A stretch of DNA of 64,000 bases. Origin: Pseudomonas sp. DNDY-54 (GTDB lineage: Bacteria; Pseudomonadota; Gammaproteobacteria; Pseudomonadales; Pseudomonadaceae). Positions 17,617 to 26,266 of the stretch are shown here, piece by piece (position 1 is the first letter of the stretch; each line of letters opens with the position of its first letter). Position numbers and translations under genes: made by a program. The stretch covers positions 1,054,001-1,118,000 of the forward strand of contig NZ_CP082271.1 in NCBI RefSeq assembly GCF_019880365.1, read 5' to 3'. The notes beneath the pieces were generated by a model. It did not search any database, had not been told where the DNA came from, and saw only the letters and a program-made list of their open reading frames with translations.

Positions 17617-17645
17617 AAAAGGCATGCAGAGGCATGCCTTTTTTA
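17617..17645 (+). terminator. Intrinsic terminator after fxsA
   Basis: An 11-bp stem (AAAAGGCATGC 17617-17627 with GCATGCCTTTT 17632-17642) is followed by TTTAT. It isolates fxsA from groESL. Confidence 0.88.
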
Positions 17646-17677
17646 TCGTCACGAATGCAAAAAATCCGCGTTCAGCC

Positions 17678-17706
17678 CTTGAAATCATTTTTGACGCCCG
17701 CATGTA
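17678..17706 (+). promoter_or_regulatory. Sigma-32 (heat-shock) promoter of groES-groEL
   Basis: CTTGAAA (17678-17684), a 13-base spacer and CCGCATGTA (17698-17706) match the RpoH pattern CTTGAAA / CCCCATnT. It predicts a leader of roughly 140 bases. No CIRCE inverted repeat was seen, so control should be by RpoH and not HrcA. Confidence 0.7.
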
Positions 17707-17851
17707 GCGGTCACCGCAAGGTCGCTGTCGCATTTTGACAGTCCGTCTTCTGCGGCTCGCATTGCGGGCCGCAACCGGCACCGCCGGATTTGCCCAACCC
17801 GCCGATGAGTATGCATCGGCATGGAAACCACTGTACTAGGAGAGATCGACA

Positions 17852-18145
17852 ATGAAGCTTCGTCCTCTGCATGACCGCGTCGTAATTCGTCGCAGCGAAG
17901 AAGAAACCAAGACCGCAGGCGGCATCGTGCTGCCGGGCTCCGCTGCCGAGAAGCCAAACCGCGGCGAAATCGTCGCTGTAGGCACTGGCCGCGTTCTGGA
18001 CAACGGCGAAGTCCGTCAGCTGGCCGTCAAGGTTGGCGATCAGGTTGTATTCGGCCCTTACTCCGGCAGCAACACCGTCAAGGTTGACGGTGAAGACCTG
18101 CTGGTGATGAGCGAGAACGAAATTCTCGCCGTCGTCGAAGCCTGA
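17852..18145 (+). CDS. groES: Co-chaperonin GroES
   Basis: The 97-residue subunit of the heptameric lid that caps GroEL. MKLRPLHDRVVIRR, the mobile loop (EEETKTAGGIVLPGSAAEKP) with the GroEL-binding IVL, and the end VMSENEILAVVE are textbook. AGGAGA lies 6 bases before the ATG. It is followed after 57 bases by groEL on the same transcript. Confidence 0.99.
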   Translation: MKLRPLHDRVVIRRSEEETKTAGGIVLPGSAAEKPNRGEIVAVGTGRVLDNGEVRQLAVKVGDQVVFGPYSGSNTVKVDGEDLLVMSENEILAVVEA

Positions 18146-18202
18146 TCAGCGCTCGCTTATAGCGAACAGCGTTCCATCAACAGAATTTGAGGAAGAATCA
18201 AC

Positions 18203-19855
18203 ATGGCTGCTAAAGAAGTTAAATTCGGCGATTCCGCTCGCAAGAAAATGCTGGTTGGCGTCAACGTCCTGGCTGACGCGGTAAAAGCGACCCTCGGCCC
18301 GAAAGGCCGTAACGTCGTCATCGAGAAGAGCTTCGGCGCTCCGACCATCACCAAGGATGGCGTTTCCGTCGCCAAGGAAATCGAGCTGAAGGACCGTTTC
18401 GAGAACATGGGCGCGCAGCTGGTCAAGGACGTTGCCTCCCGTGCCAACGATGACGCTGGCGACGGCACCACCACTGCTACCGTTCTGGCTCAGTCGATCG
18501 TCAACGAAGGCCTGAAGGCCGTTGCTGCCGGCATGAACCCCATGGACCTCAAGCGCGGTATCGACAAGGCGACCATCGCCATCGTTGCTGAGCTGAAGAA
18601 CCAGTCCAAGCCATGTGCCGATTTCAAGGCCATCGCTCAGGTTGGCACCATCTCCGCCAACTCCGACAACTCCATCGGCGCCATCATCGCCGAAGCCATG
18701 GAAAAAGTCGGTAAAGAAGGCGTGATCACCGTTGAAGAAGGCTCGGGCCTGGAAAACGAACTGTCCGTCGTAGAAGGCATGCAGTTCGACCGTGGTTACC
18801 TATCTCCGTACTTCATCAACAAGCCGGACACCATGGTGGCCGAGCTGGAAAGCCCGCTGCTGCTGCTGGTCGACAAGAAGATCTCCAACATCCGCGAAAT
18901 GCTGCCGGTGCTGGAAGCTGTGGCCAAAGCCGGTCGTCCGCTGCTGATCGTGGCTGAAGACGTTGAAGGCGAAGCGCTGGCGACCCTGGTCGTCAACAAC
19001 ATGCGTGGCATCGTCAAGGTTGCTGCGGTCAAGGCGCCTGGCTTCGGCGATCGCCGCAAGGCCATGCTGCAGGACATCGCGATCCTGACTGGCGGTACCG
19101 TGATTTCCGAAGAAGTCGGCCTGAGCCTGGAAACCGCTACCCTGGAGCACCTGGGTAACGCCAAGCGCGTCGTACTGAACAAGGAAAACACCACTATCAT
19201 CGATGGTGCTGGTCAGCAGGTCGACATCGAAGCCCGCGTTGCGCAAATCCGCAAGCAGGTCGAAGACACCACGTCCGACTACGACAAAGAGAAGCTGCAA
19301 GAGCGTCTGGCCAAGCTGGCTGGCGGTGTTGCCGTGATCAAGGTCGGTGCCGGTACCGAAGTCGAAATGAAAGAGAAGAAGGCCCGCGTTGAAGACGCCC
19401 TGCATGCCACTCGTGCAGCCGTCGAAGAAGGCGTGGTTCCTGGCGGCGGTGTTGCGCTGGTTCGCGCCCTGCAGGCGATCTCCGAGCTGAAGGGCGAGAA
19501 CGCCGATCAGAACGTGGGCATCACTCTGCTGCGTCGCGCTGTCGAAGCGCCGCTGCGCCAGATCGTTGCCAACTCCGGTGGCGAGCCGAGCGTTGTGGTC
19601 GACAAGGTCAAGCTGGGCAGCGGTAACTACGGTTACAACGCTGCGACCGACGAGTACGGCGACATGATCGAGATGGGTATTCTCGATCCGGCCAAAGTAA
19701 CCCGTTCTGCTCTGCAGGCCGCGGCTTCCATTGCCAGCCTGATGATCACCACTGAAGCGATGATTGCTGAAGTGGCTGATGACAAGGCAGCTGGCGGCGG
19801 CATGCCAGATATGGGTGGCATGGGCGGTATGGGTGGCATGGGCGGCATGATGTAA
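18203..19855 (+). CDS. groEL: Chaperonin GroEL (Hsp60)
   Basis: The 550-residue subunit of the 14-mer folding chamber. The ATP site LGPKGRNVVIEKSFGAPTIT and DGVSVAKEIEL, and the catalytic-region GDGTTTATVLA (Asp of GDGT), are intact. The flexible tail ends in a GGM repeat (MGGMGGMGGMGGMM). RBS GAGGAA precedes the ATG. As expected for an abundant protein, codon choice is narrow. A strong terminator follows, then an insertion sequence. Confidence 0.99.
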   Translation: MAAKEVKFGDSARKKMLVGVNVLADAVKATLGPKGRNVVIEKSFGAPTITKDGVSVAKEIELKDRFENMGAQLVKDVASRANDDAGDGTTTATVLAQSIVNEGLKAVAAGMNPMDLKRGIDKATIAIVAELKNQSKPCADFKAIAQVGTISANSDNSIGAIIAEAMEKVGKEGVITVEEGSGLENELSVVEGMQFDRGYLSPYFINKPDTMVAELESPLLLLVDKKISNIREMLPVLEAVAKAGRPLLIVAEDVEGEALATLVVNNMRGIVKVAAVKAPGFGDRRKAMLQDIAILTGGTVISEEVGLSLETATLEHLGNAKRVVLNKENTTIIDGAGQQVDIEARVAQIRKQVEDTTSDYDKEKLQERLAKLAGGVAVIKVGAGTEVEMKEKKARVEDALHATRAAVEEGVVPGGGVALVRALQAISELKGENADQNVGITLLRRAVEAPLRQIVANSGGEPSVVVDKVKLGSGNYGYNAATDEYGDMIEMGILDPAKVTRSALQAAASIASLMITTEAMIAEVADDKAAGGGMPDMGGMGGMGGMGGMM

Positions 19856-19871
19856 GCCAGCCGGCACCCGC

Positions 19872-19906
19872 AAAAAAAAAGCCCCGCCTAGAGCGGGGCT
19901 TTTTTA
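19872..19906 (+). terminator. Intrinsic terminator of groESL
   Basis: A GCCCCGC/GCGGGGC stem (19881-19887/19893-19899) is extended by an A-run before and six Ts after it. Confidence 0.93.
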
Positions 19907-19920
19907 TGCCTGTTGTCCCG

Positions 19921-19940
19921 TCCTGAATAAGGTTTACACC
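19921..19940. repeat. Left terminal inverted repeat of the IS3-family element
   Basis: It pairs with 21208-21227 with two central mismatches. The core TGAA...TTCA at the tips is consistent with the TG...CA ends usual in this family. Confidence 0.85.
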
Positions 19941-19966
19941 TTCGGCCCGAGAATCTGGAGGTCTCG

Positions 19967-20365
19967 ATGGATCAAGGTGTAAAGCGGACTCAGCGTGATT
20001 ACTCGCTGACTTTTAAATTGGCTGTGGTTGATCAGATCGAAAAGGGCGAGCTGACCTACAAGCAGGCACAGGGTCGGTATGGGATCCAAGGCCGGTCTAC
20101 TGTTTTGGTATGGTTGCGTAAGCATGGTCGGCAGGATTGGAGCCAGGGGGCCTCGATTCGAGCCGACAGGAGCCAAACCGTGGCCGACCCGAAAGATCTG
20201 ACGCCCGAGCAACGCATCAAGGAGCTGGAGCAGCAACTGCAGTTCGTGAGCCAGAAGGCCCAGTTCTTCGAAGCTGTGGTCGATGTGTTGGAGAAAGATT
20301 ACGGCGTTTCGATCGTAAAAAAGCGACCCGGCAAGTCCTCTCGCAAGAACAAGTCAAAGGGCTGA
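19967..20365 (+). CDS. IS3-family transposase OrfA
   Basis: A 132-residue DNA-binding subunit. A helix-turn-helix of the Tnp_1 type lies at about 10-55 (FKLAVVDQIEKGELTYKQAQ, then RSTVLVWLRKHG). A leucine-zipper-like coiled coil follows (TPEQRIKELEQQLQFVSQKAQFF). GGAGG lies before the ATG. It provides end recognition, and through frameshifting the N-terminus of the full transposase. Confidence 0.95.
   Translation: MDQGVKRTQRDYSLTFKLAVVDQIEKGELTYKQAQGRYGIQGRSTVLVWLRKHGRQDWSQGASIRADRSQTVADPKDLTPEQRIKELEQQLQFVSQKAQFFEAVVDVLEKDYGVSIVKKRPGKSSRKNKSKG
20317..20323 (+). promoter_or_regulatory. Programmed -1 frameshift slippery site
   Basis: The heptamer A-AAA-AAG lies in exact register: zero-frame codons are AAA (20318-20320) and AAG (20321-20323), and orfB is in the -1 frame. 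This is the classical IS3 arrangement and would give an OrfAB fusion in which VKK is followed by ATRQVLS. Confidence 0.85.
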
Positions 20366-21186
20366 CTATCGTCAGGGCTTGCCAGTTTCTTTCCATCAGT
20401 CGTCAGGCTTACTACAAGCGCAACCGTGCCGCTGATCAGCGCCATATGCAGGCCGAGCAGGTGGCTCGCTATGTCGAACGAGCTCGGCTACGCCAGCCGC
20501 GGATCGGCACGCGCAAGCTGCATCACCTTCTGCACAACCAGCCCGATAACAGCCTGAAGATCGGGCGCGACCAGCTATTCAGGATCTTGGCCGAACGTCG
20601 TCTGCTGGTGCTGCCCAAGCGCGCGTACCACAAGACTACCCATAGTTTTCATCGGTTTTATCGGCATCCAAACCGGCTCAAGCCTGGCCCCGAGCAGATC
20701 ACGGTGGCTGCGCCTGAACATGTTTGGGTGGCTGATATCACTTACCTACCTGCTCGAAGTGGTCCTCTGTATCTAAGCCTAGTCACTGACGCCTACTCAC
20801 GAAAGATCATCGGCCATCATGTCCATAAGGGCTTGCATGCCGAGTCCGTGGCGATCGCCTATAGGCAAGCACTGAGAGGGCGCCAGGGTCATCAGGTGCT
20901 GGTCCACCACTCTGATCGCGGCATCCAATATTGCTCGGCGCTTTATCAGGCGCTGCACAAACGCCACGGTGTGCAGTGCTCAATGACTGACGGCTACGAC
21001 TGTTATCAGAACGCGCTTGCGGAGCGGGTGAATGGAATCCTGAAGAACGAACTGCTGCTTCGCAGCCCCAATGATTTGGAACAGGCTAGAACGATGGTCA
21101 GCGAGGCCATCAGGATCTACAACACGGAGCGGCCGCATCTGGCCCTGAAATACAAAACGCCCGATGCGGTGCATCGGGCGTTTTAG
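20323..21186 (+). CDS. IS3-family transposase OrfB (catalytic part)
   Basis: About 287 residues, made by frameshifting from orfA; no convincing independent start is visible near its beginning. An HTH_21-like region (IGTRKLHHLL) is followed by the rve integrase core with the DDE triad: Asp in HVWVADITYLPA, Asp in LVHHSDRGIQYCS, and Glu in NALAERVNGILKNE. It ends IYNTERPHLALKYKTPDAVHRAF, typical for the family. No internal stop, so the element may be active. Confidence 0.95.
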   Translation, partial: ATRQVLSQEQVKGLTIVRACQFLSISRQAYYKRNRAADQRHMQAEQVARYVERARLRQPRIGTRKLHHLLHNQPDNSLKIGRDQLFRILAERRLLVLPKRAYHKTTHSFHRFYRHPNRLKPGPEQITVAAPEHVWVADITYLPARSGPLYLSLVTDAYSRKIIGHHVHKGLHAESVAIAYRQALRGRQGHQVLVHHSDRGIQYCSALYQALHKRHGVQCSMTDGYDCYQNALAERVNGILKNELLLRSPNDLEQARTMVSEAIRIYNTERPHLALKYKTPDAVHRAF

Positions 21187-21207
21187 GGACCGAAATCCAG
21201 CTGAAAC

Positions 21208-21227
21208 GGTGTAAACCTATTTCAGGA
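21208..21227. repeat. Right terminal inverted repeat of the IS3-family element
   Basis: GGTGTAAACCTATTTCAGGA, the partner of 19921-19940. Confidence 0.85.
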
Positions 21228-21414
21228 CTAGACATGTCATTCAATGAATCCAGTCGTTTCGAATCGATGCTGTGACCCTGCGTAGTTGAACGAGTCGACT
21301 GCTGAAGCTCGCATCCTTTCCAAGATGTGCGCCACTTGTCATTTTTTCGCGCGTCAGCCAGATATGTCGTCTATGGTGAGCTTCTCGATTCACCTAATAA
21401 CAAAGGCTTGCGCA

Positions 21415-21645
21415 ATGAAGCTTGAAATTGCACGAGGACTTTTTCTGGTCGGTTCACTGGGTGTCGCCTCCCTGTGTGCGGCCGCATGGAGCGAACCGGA
21501 CGCGCGGGTTATAGCGCGGAGCGATGTGAGCGATTACTGTGCAATTCCACGCGAAGCCAGCGTTTCGGTGTTGGACGTTCGACCTGATCATGACCTGCTG
21601 TTGTTCATGTACGGTTTGTCGCAAAGCTTGGTGGGGCGAGGCTAA
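21415..21645 (+). CDS. Small secreted hypothetical protein
   Basis: A 76-residue protein that I do not recognise. It starts at ATG 21415 (AAAGG nine bases upstream), has a signal-peptide-like N-terminus (about 1-24, hydrophobic LFLVGSLGVASLCAAA), and a short mature part with one cysteine (DYCAIPRE) and a hydrophobic end (DLLLFMYGLSQSLVGRG). It is convergent with mexW. Whether the IS cut its promoter region away cannot be told. Confidence 0.5.
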   Translation: MKLEIARGLFLVGSLGVASLCAAAWSEPDARVIARSDVSDYCAIPREASVSVLDVRPDHDLLLFMYGLSQSLVGRG

Positions 21646-21657
21646 CCGCAACTGCAT

Positions 21658-21689
21658 TGACCCGTCCGCCAGACGATGCGGACGGGTCA
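21658..21689. terminator. Strong hairpin between the small gene and mexW
   Basis: A perfect 12-bp stem (TGACCCGTCCGC with GCGGACGGGTCA) lies between convergent stops. It lacks a T-run on either side, so termination would be inefficient or factor-assisted. Confidence 0.45.
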
Positions 21690-21701
21690 CATCACCCGTC
21701 G

Positions 21702-24700
21702 TCAACGAGCCGCTGCTGCTGCCTGCGTCGCAACGCGTTCCGGGCTTGCCAGTACGGTATATACAGCCGGTAGCACGAACAGTGTGAACAGCGTGCCCAC
21801 CGTCATGCCGGTGGCGATCACCATCCCGATATCGAAGCGACTCACGGCTCCGGCTCCGCTAGCGAGTATCAGCGGAACCATGCCGAATACCGTAGCTGCG
21901 GTGGTCATCAGCACGGGCCTGAGTCGAATTGCCGCCGCTTCCTCCACCGCTTCGCGACGACTCATGCCCTGTTCCCGGCGCAGTTGGTTGGCGAATTCGA
22001 CGATCATGATTCCATGCTTGCTGATCAACCCGATCAGCGTCACCAGCCCGACCTGGGTGTAGATGTTCATGCTCGACAGCCCGAGAAACAGCGGCACTAG
22101 CGCACCGCAGATCGACAAGGGCACCGTAACGAGGATGACTAGTGGATCGCGGAAACTCTCGAATTGTGCTGCCAGCACCAAAAAGATGACCGCCAACGCA
22201 AGCGCGAAGGTCGTGTACAGGGCAGTGCCTTCCTGGATGTACTGACGGGACGCACCTGCATAGTCGTAGGTGAACCCCTGTGGCGCTTCGTCCTGCGCGA
22301 TGGTGCGCAGCGTATCGATGGCTTCGCCCATGCTGACGATCGGAAAGCCTTGAATGGTGGCGGCATTCAGTTGCTGGAACTGGCTCAGTTGAGTCGGTCG
22401 CGCACGGTCACGCACAGTGATCAAGGTCGACAGCGGAACCATCTCGCCCTGGTCATTCTTTACGTAGTAGTTGCGCAGCCAGCCAGGATTGTCCCGGTAG
22501 GCCTGCTCGACCTGGGCGATCACCTTGTAGCTGCGGCCTTCTATGGTGAAGCGATTGATCTCGCTTTCGCCGAGTAGGGTCGCCAACGTCACGCCCAGAT
22601 CTTCCATCGTCACGCCCATCTGGGCTGCCTTTTCGCGGTCGATGTCGACTACGATTTCTGGCTTGTCGAATGCGAGGTCCACGTCGAGAAAGGCGAATTT
22701 GCCTGATGCCTGCGCCTTTTCCTTGATGCGTTCGGTCACCTGAAGCAACGACTCGTAGTCGCTCGCCGTGTTGATCACGAACTGGAAGGGCAGGCCTTCT
22801 CCTGTGCCTGGCAGGGATGGCAGGTTGAAGCCGAAGACCTGCAGGCCAGGAATCTTGTCGATCTGCGCCTGGACCTCGGGCAGCACCTCCATTTGAGTGC
22901 GGTCCCGCTCGTCCCACGGCGTCATCAAAAAGCCGCCAATACCGCTCTGCACGCCGTTGAAGCCATTGATCTGGAACCAGGAGTAGTACTCCGGGAAGGC
23001 CTGGAAGATCTCCAGAAACTGATCCGTGTAGGCATTGAGGTAATCGAGGTTGGCGGTCTGAGGCGCGCTGGCCATCATGAAAATAATGCCCTGATCCTCC
23101 TCGGGCGCCAGCTCGCTTTCGGTGAACTTGAGCAGTACGGGGATCAGGCCGAGTACGAGCACGGCGAATACCAGCACCACCGGGCGGGTGTTCAAGGTGC
23201 CGTGCAGTGCATGCTGGTAGCGCAGCTTCAGCCGATCGAAGATCAGATCAAGCCGGTGTGCAAGCCCCGAGGGATTTTCTTCGTGGCGCAGCAGGCGCGA
23301 GCACATCATCGGTGACAGCGTCAGCGCCACCACGCCGGAGATCAGCACCGCGCCGGCCAGCGTCAGCGCAAACTCCTGAAACAACGCGCCGGTCAGGCCC
23401 TGCAGGAAGCCGATCGGTGCATAGACGGCCGCCAGGGTGATGGTCATGGTCACAACCGGCATGGCGATCTCGCGAGCGCCGTCGAGCGCGGCCTGGAAGG
23501 GCGTTTTGCCTTCTTCTATATGGCGATGAATGTTTTCCACCACCACGATGGCATCGTCCACCACGAGACCGATCGCCAAGACCATCGCCAGCAGCGTCAA
23601 CAGGTTGATCGAATAGCCCATGGTCTGCATGAAGAACATCACACCGATCATCGACAGCGGGATGGTGACCACCGGTATCAGTACCGAGCGGAGTGAACCT
23701 AGGAACAGGAACACCACGACGATGACGATCACCACCGCTTCGGCGAGCGTCTTGACCACTTCATCGATCGAGGCCTGAATAAAGCGGGTGGCGTCATAGG
23801 CGATGGTGACTTTCAGGCCTGGCGGGAGTTGCGATTCGATCTCCGGCATCACCGCACGCACTTCGCTGATGACATCCAGCGGGTTGGCGCTAGGGGTTCC
23901 CTTGATGCCGATATAGACCGAGGGAATGCCATCGAACGAGCTGATCGCGTTATAGCTTTCAGCGCCCATTTCGACCCGCGCCACATCCCCAAGCAGCACG
24001 CGGCTGTCGCCCTGGGTCTTCAGGGGAATGGCGGCGAAGGCTTCAGGGGTCTTCAGTTCAGTATCGGCGTTGATGCTGGTGACGACGTATTGGCCTTTCA
24101 CCTCCCCAGCGGCGGCGAGGAAGTTGTACTGGCGTACTGCCTCGTTCACATCGGCGGCGGACAGGCCATAGGCAGCCAGCTTCACCGGGTCCAGCCAGAG
24201 GCGCATGGCGAAAACCTGGTTGCCGAGGATCTCCGCTTCGGCCATGCCGGGCAGGGTGGCCAGTTTGGGCTGGATCACGCGCGACAGGTAATCGGTGATC
24301 TGCGGGTTGCTCAGTTGTTCGCTGTAGAAACTGATGTACATGAGCGCCGTGGAGTCGGCGGCCTGTTTGTTTAGCACCGGGTCCTCAGCGTTCTGCGGCA
24401 GCTGGTTCTTGACCGAGTTGGCCTGGCTCAGCAGCTCCGTATAAAGACGATCGGTGTCGGCCCCTATACGGGCGTAGACGGAAATGATTGAGACGTTCTG
24501 CTGGCTGACCGAGGTCATGTAATCGACGCCCTCAGCGCTGGCCAGACTCTGTTGCAGCGGTTGCGTGATATAGCCCTGAATGGTTTCGGCGTTAGCGCCG
24601 GGATACGCGGTGGTGACCGTAATCAGCGCGCTTTCCATCTGCGGGTACTGGCGAATCACCAGGCTGTTGAACGCCTGAAAGCCAAGCAGCACGATCAGCA

Positions 24701-24755
24701 AGCTGATCACGCTGGCCAGCACGGGGCGGCGGATGAAGGGATCGGTAAAAGCCAT
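21702..24755 (-). CDS. mexW: RND multidrug efflux pump inner-membrane transporter (MexW-like)
   Basis: A 1017-residue HAE1-type RND proton/drug antiporter with 12 predicted helices and two large periplasmic loops. It starts MAFTDPFIRRPVLASVISLL. TM4 has the proton-relay aspartates (GLVVDDAIVVVENIHRH) and TM10 the lysine region (GLISKHGIMIVEFANQLR). Length, sequence as I remember it, and the map position beside groESL point to MexW; MexVW works with an OprM-type channel. It lies 27 bases behind the adaptor gene in one operon, with no outer-membrane gene. Confidence 0.88.
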   Translation of the reverse strand: MAFTDPFIRRPVLASVISLLIVLLGFQAFNSLVIRQYPQMESALITVTTAYPGANAETIQGYITQPLQQSLASAEGVDYMTSVSQQNVSIISVYARIGADTDRLYTELLSQANSVKNQLPQNAEDPVLNKQAADSTALMYISFYSEQLSNPQITDYLSRVIQPKLATLPGMAEAEILGNQVFAMRLWLDPVKLAAYGLSAADVNEAVRQYNFLAAAGEVKGQYVVTSINADTELKTPEAFAAIPLKTQGDSRVLLGDVARVEMGAESYNAISSFDGIPSVYIGIKGTPSANPLDVISEVRAVMPEIESQLPPGLKVTIAYDATRFIQASIDEVVKTLAEAVVIVIVVVFLFLGSLRSVLIPVVTIPLSMIGVMFFMQTMGYSINLLTLLAMVLAIGLVVDDAIVVVENIHRHIEEGKTPFQAALDGAREIAMPVVTMTITLAAVYAPIGFLQGLTGALFQEFALTLAGAVLISGVVALTLSPMMCSRLLRHEENPSGLAHRLDLIFDRLKLRYQHALHGTLNTRPVVLVFAVLVLGLIPVLLKFTESELAPEEDQGIIFMMASAPQTANLDYLNAYTDQFLEIFQAFPEYYSWFQINGFNGVQSGIGGFLMTPWDERDRTQMEVLPEVQAQIDKIPGLQVFGFNLPSLPGTGEGLPFQFVINTASDYESLLQVTERIKEKAQASGKFAFLDVDLAFDKPEIVVDIDREKAAQMGVTMEDLGVTLATLLGESEINRFTIEGRSYKVIAQVEQAYRDNPGWLRNYYVKNDQGEMVPLSTLITVRDRARPTQLSQFQQLNAATIQGFPIVSMGEAIDTLRTIAQDEAPQGFTYDYAGASRQYIQEGTALYTTFALALAVIFLVLAAQFESFRDPLVILVTVPLSICGALVPLFLGLSSMNIYTQVGLVTLIGLISKHGIMIVEFANQLRREQGMSRREAVEEAAAIRLRPVLMTTAATVFGMVPLILASGAGAVSRFDIGMVIATGMTVGTLFTLFVLPAVYTVLASPERVATQAAAAAR

Positions 24756-24782
24756 GACGATCTATGTCCTGTAGTCGGCGCC

Positions 24783-25949
24783 CTAGCGGGCGTTGGACTC
24801 GCTATTTGGCTCAAGTTCGAGCGTGCGCTTCTCGGCGATGGCGACATGCGCGCCGTTGTCCAGCTTGAGCTGGCCGGCAATGACGACCTGCTCACCCACA
24901 TCGAGCCCTTCGAGGATCACGACGCGGCCGTCGCGGCGCTCTCCGGTCTTGACGAAGCGGCGCTCCACCACCAGATAAGGTTCGCTGCGCTCGGGTGCTT
25001 CAGTGACCACCTCGGTATCGTCCTCGGGGGTAGGCGCCTGTCCTTCTTTAACTACCAGCACCGAATTGCCGTAAAGCGTGTACGTGATGGCGGTTTCCGG
25101 TACGACGACCTGCGGTTCTTCGCTGGGTAGTAAGACCTGCAGATCGGCAAACATACCGGGCAACAGGCGCTCGCCGGGGTTGGCCAGCTCTGCACGCACT
25201 TGCACGTTGCGGGTGGTGATCTCCACCTTGGGATTGAGCGCAACGATCTTGCCCTCGAACTGCTCACCTGGAAACGCGGCGACCTGGAGGTGGACGGGTT
25301 GCCCGATGGCCAGCAAGGGCACCTGTTGCTCGGCCAGGTAGAAGTCGACGAACAGTGTCGATAAGTCCTGCAGCGTGGCAATGGGGGTGCCTGCGGCGAC
25401 GAAGTCGCCGACATCAACCTGGCTGATGCCGATGGTTCCGGAAAACGGTGCAAGGATGCGCTTCTTCGCCAGGCTGGCCTTCAGCTGTGCAACCGTGGCC
25501 GCCGCTTTTTGTGATTCGGCGTTGAGTCGATCGAACTCGCTGCGTGAAATGGCCTGACGGTCAACCAGGCTGCGGGCCCGTTCGAACTCCACTTTCGCCA
25601 GGTGCAGATCGGCTTGGGCAGCGGTCAGGCTGGCCTGCTCGATTTCGCTGTCGAGCAGGACGATCGGCTGACCTTTGCTGACCTTTTCTCCAGAGCGGAA
25701 CTGCACAGCGCTGATGGTGCCGGCAATTTCCACCGAGAGGTCGATGCCCTGGGACGCGGTCAGCGTTCCAATCGCCGGAAGCCGGCTTTGCCAGGGCAGG
25801 CGGCTCGACTCGACAACCTCAACGTTGATCGGCGGCTTCGGTGCCTTGAATTGCTGGATTTGCGAGTAGATGGAGTTGAACTTGAAGGCGGCGAGGATCA
25901 GCACTACGACGATCACCGCGCCCAGCATGAGCAGCATGCGGCGCAACAT
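24783..25949 (-). CDS. mexV: RND efflux periplasmic adaptor (membrane fusion protein, MexV-like)
   Basis: A 388-residue protein from the ATG at 25949 (AAGGAA upstream), starting MLRRMLLMLGAV with an uncleaved N-terminal membrane anchor. A lipoyl-like half (IDLSVEIAGTISAVQFRSGEKVSKGQ), a helical hairpin (about residues 110-175) and the second lipoyl half (KKRILAPFSGTIGIS) are followed by beta-barrel and membrane-proximal domains (RLLPGMFADLQVLLP). The tail carries an acidic insertion (TPEDDTEVVTEAPERSE) that I do not recognise as standard. Confidence 0.88.
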   Translation of the reverse strand: MLRRMLLMLGAVIVVVLILAAFKFNSIYSQIQQFKAPKPPINVEVVESSRLPWQSRLPAIGTLTASQGIDLSVEIAGTISAVQFRSGEKVSKGQPIVLLDSEIEQASLTAAQADLHLAKVEFERARSLVDRQAISRSEFDRLNAESQKAAATVAQLKASLAKKRILAPFSGTIGISQVDVGDFVAAGTPIATLQDLSTLFVDFYLAEQQVPLLAIGQPVHLQVAAFPGEQFEGKIVALNPKVEITTRNVQVRAELANPGERLLPGMFADLQVLLPSEEPQVVVPETAITYTLYGNSVLVVKEGQAPTPEDDTEVVTEAPERSEPYLVVERRFVKTGERRDGRVVILEGLDVGEQVVIAGQLKLDNGAHVAIAEKRTLELEPNSESNAR

Positions 25950-26266
25950 GTTCCGTGTTCCTTGGATAGAAGCGAGCCGGCTGGCTACTGCCAAGAAAAA
26001 TGAGGCAGCCGTTCGGGGTGCACACAAGAAGCCGAGCGCCGCCGTGATGCGGGCTCGGCTAGGGTTGTTCCGACCAGAGCGGCCAGGAAGCAGCGAAAGT
26101 AGCTCCGAACCCGGCGCGTGTAAAGCGATAGGTCGACCCGCCGATGGCGGGGTTTTTCAGCCTAGGCGTCGGACCGGGCGACGCCTGTGGATCACCCACC
26201 GCGCGCCCGGTACCTACGGGGCCACGGCGCCATCCGTGGTGGCACCGTAGAGTCAAAGCGGCCGTG
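25950..26266. other. Intergenic region between the chemoreceptor and mexV
   Basis: 317 bases with no convincing gene. It holds a small GC hairpin with five Ts on the plus strand (26136-26157) and a larger imperfect hairpin (about 26224-26251: CTACGG...CCACGG / CCGTGG...CCGTAG) that abuts the end of the chemoreceptor gene. The mexVW promoter should lie on the minus strand within the first 150 bases. Confidence 0.5.

Larger units (their letters stand above)
19921..21227 (+). mobile_element. IS3-family insertion sequence, complete
   Basis: A 1307-base element. The ends are imperfect inverted repeats, TCCTGAATAAGGTTTACACC at 19921-19940 and the complement of 21208-21227, agreeing at 18 of 20 positions. 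It carries orfA and orfB in overlapping frames (-1 relationship) with an A6G slippery site, and a DDE transposase core. It has landed just behind the groEL terminator, so it breaks no gene. No matching 3-4 base target duplication is visible (left CCG, right CTA). I cannot assign an ISfinder name. Confidence 0.92.
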
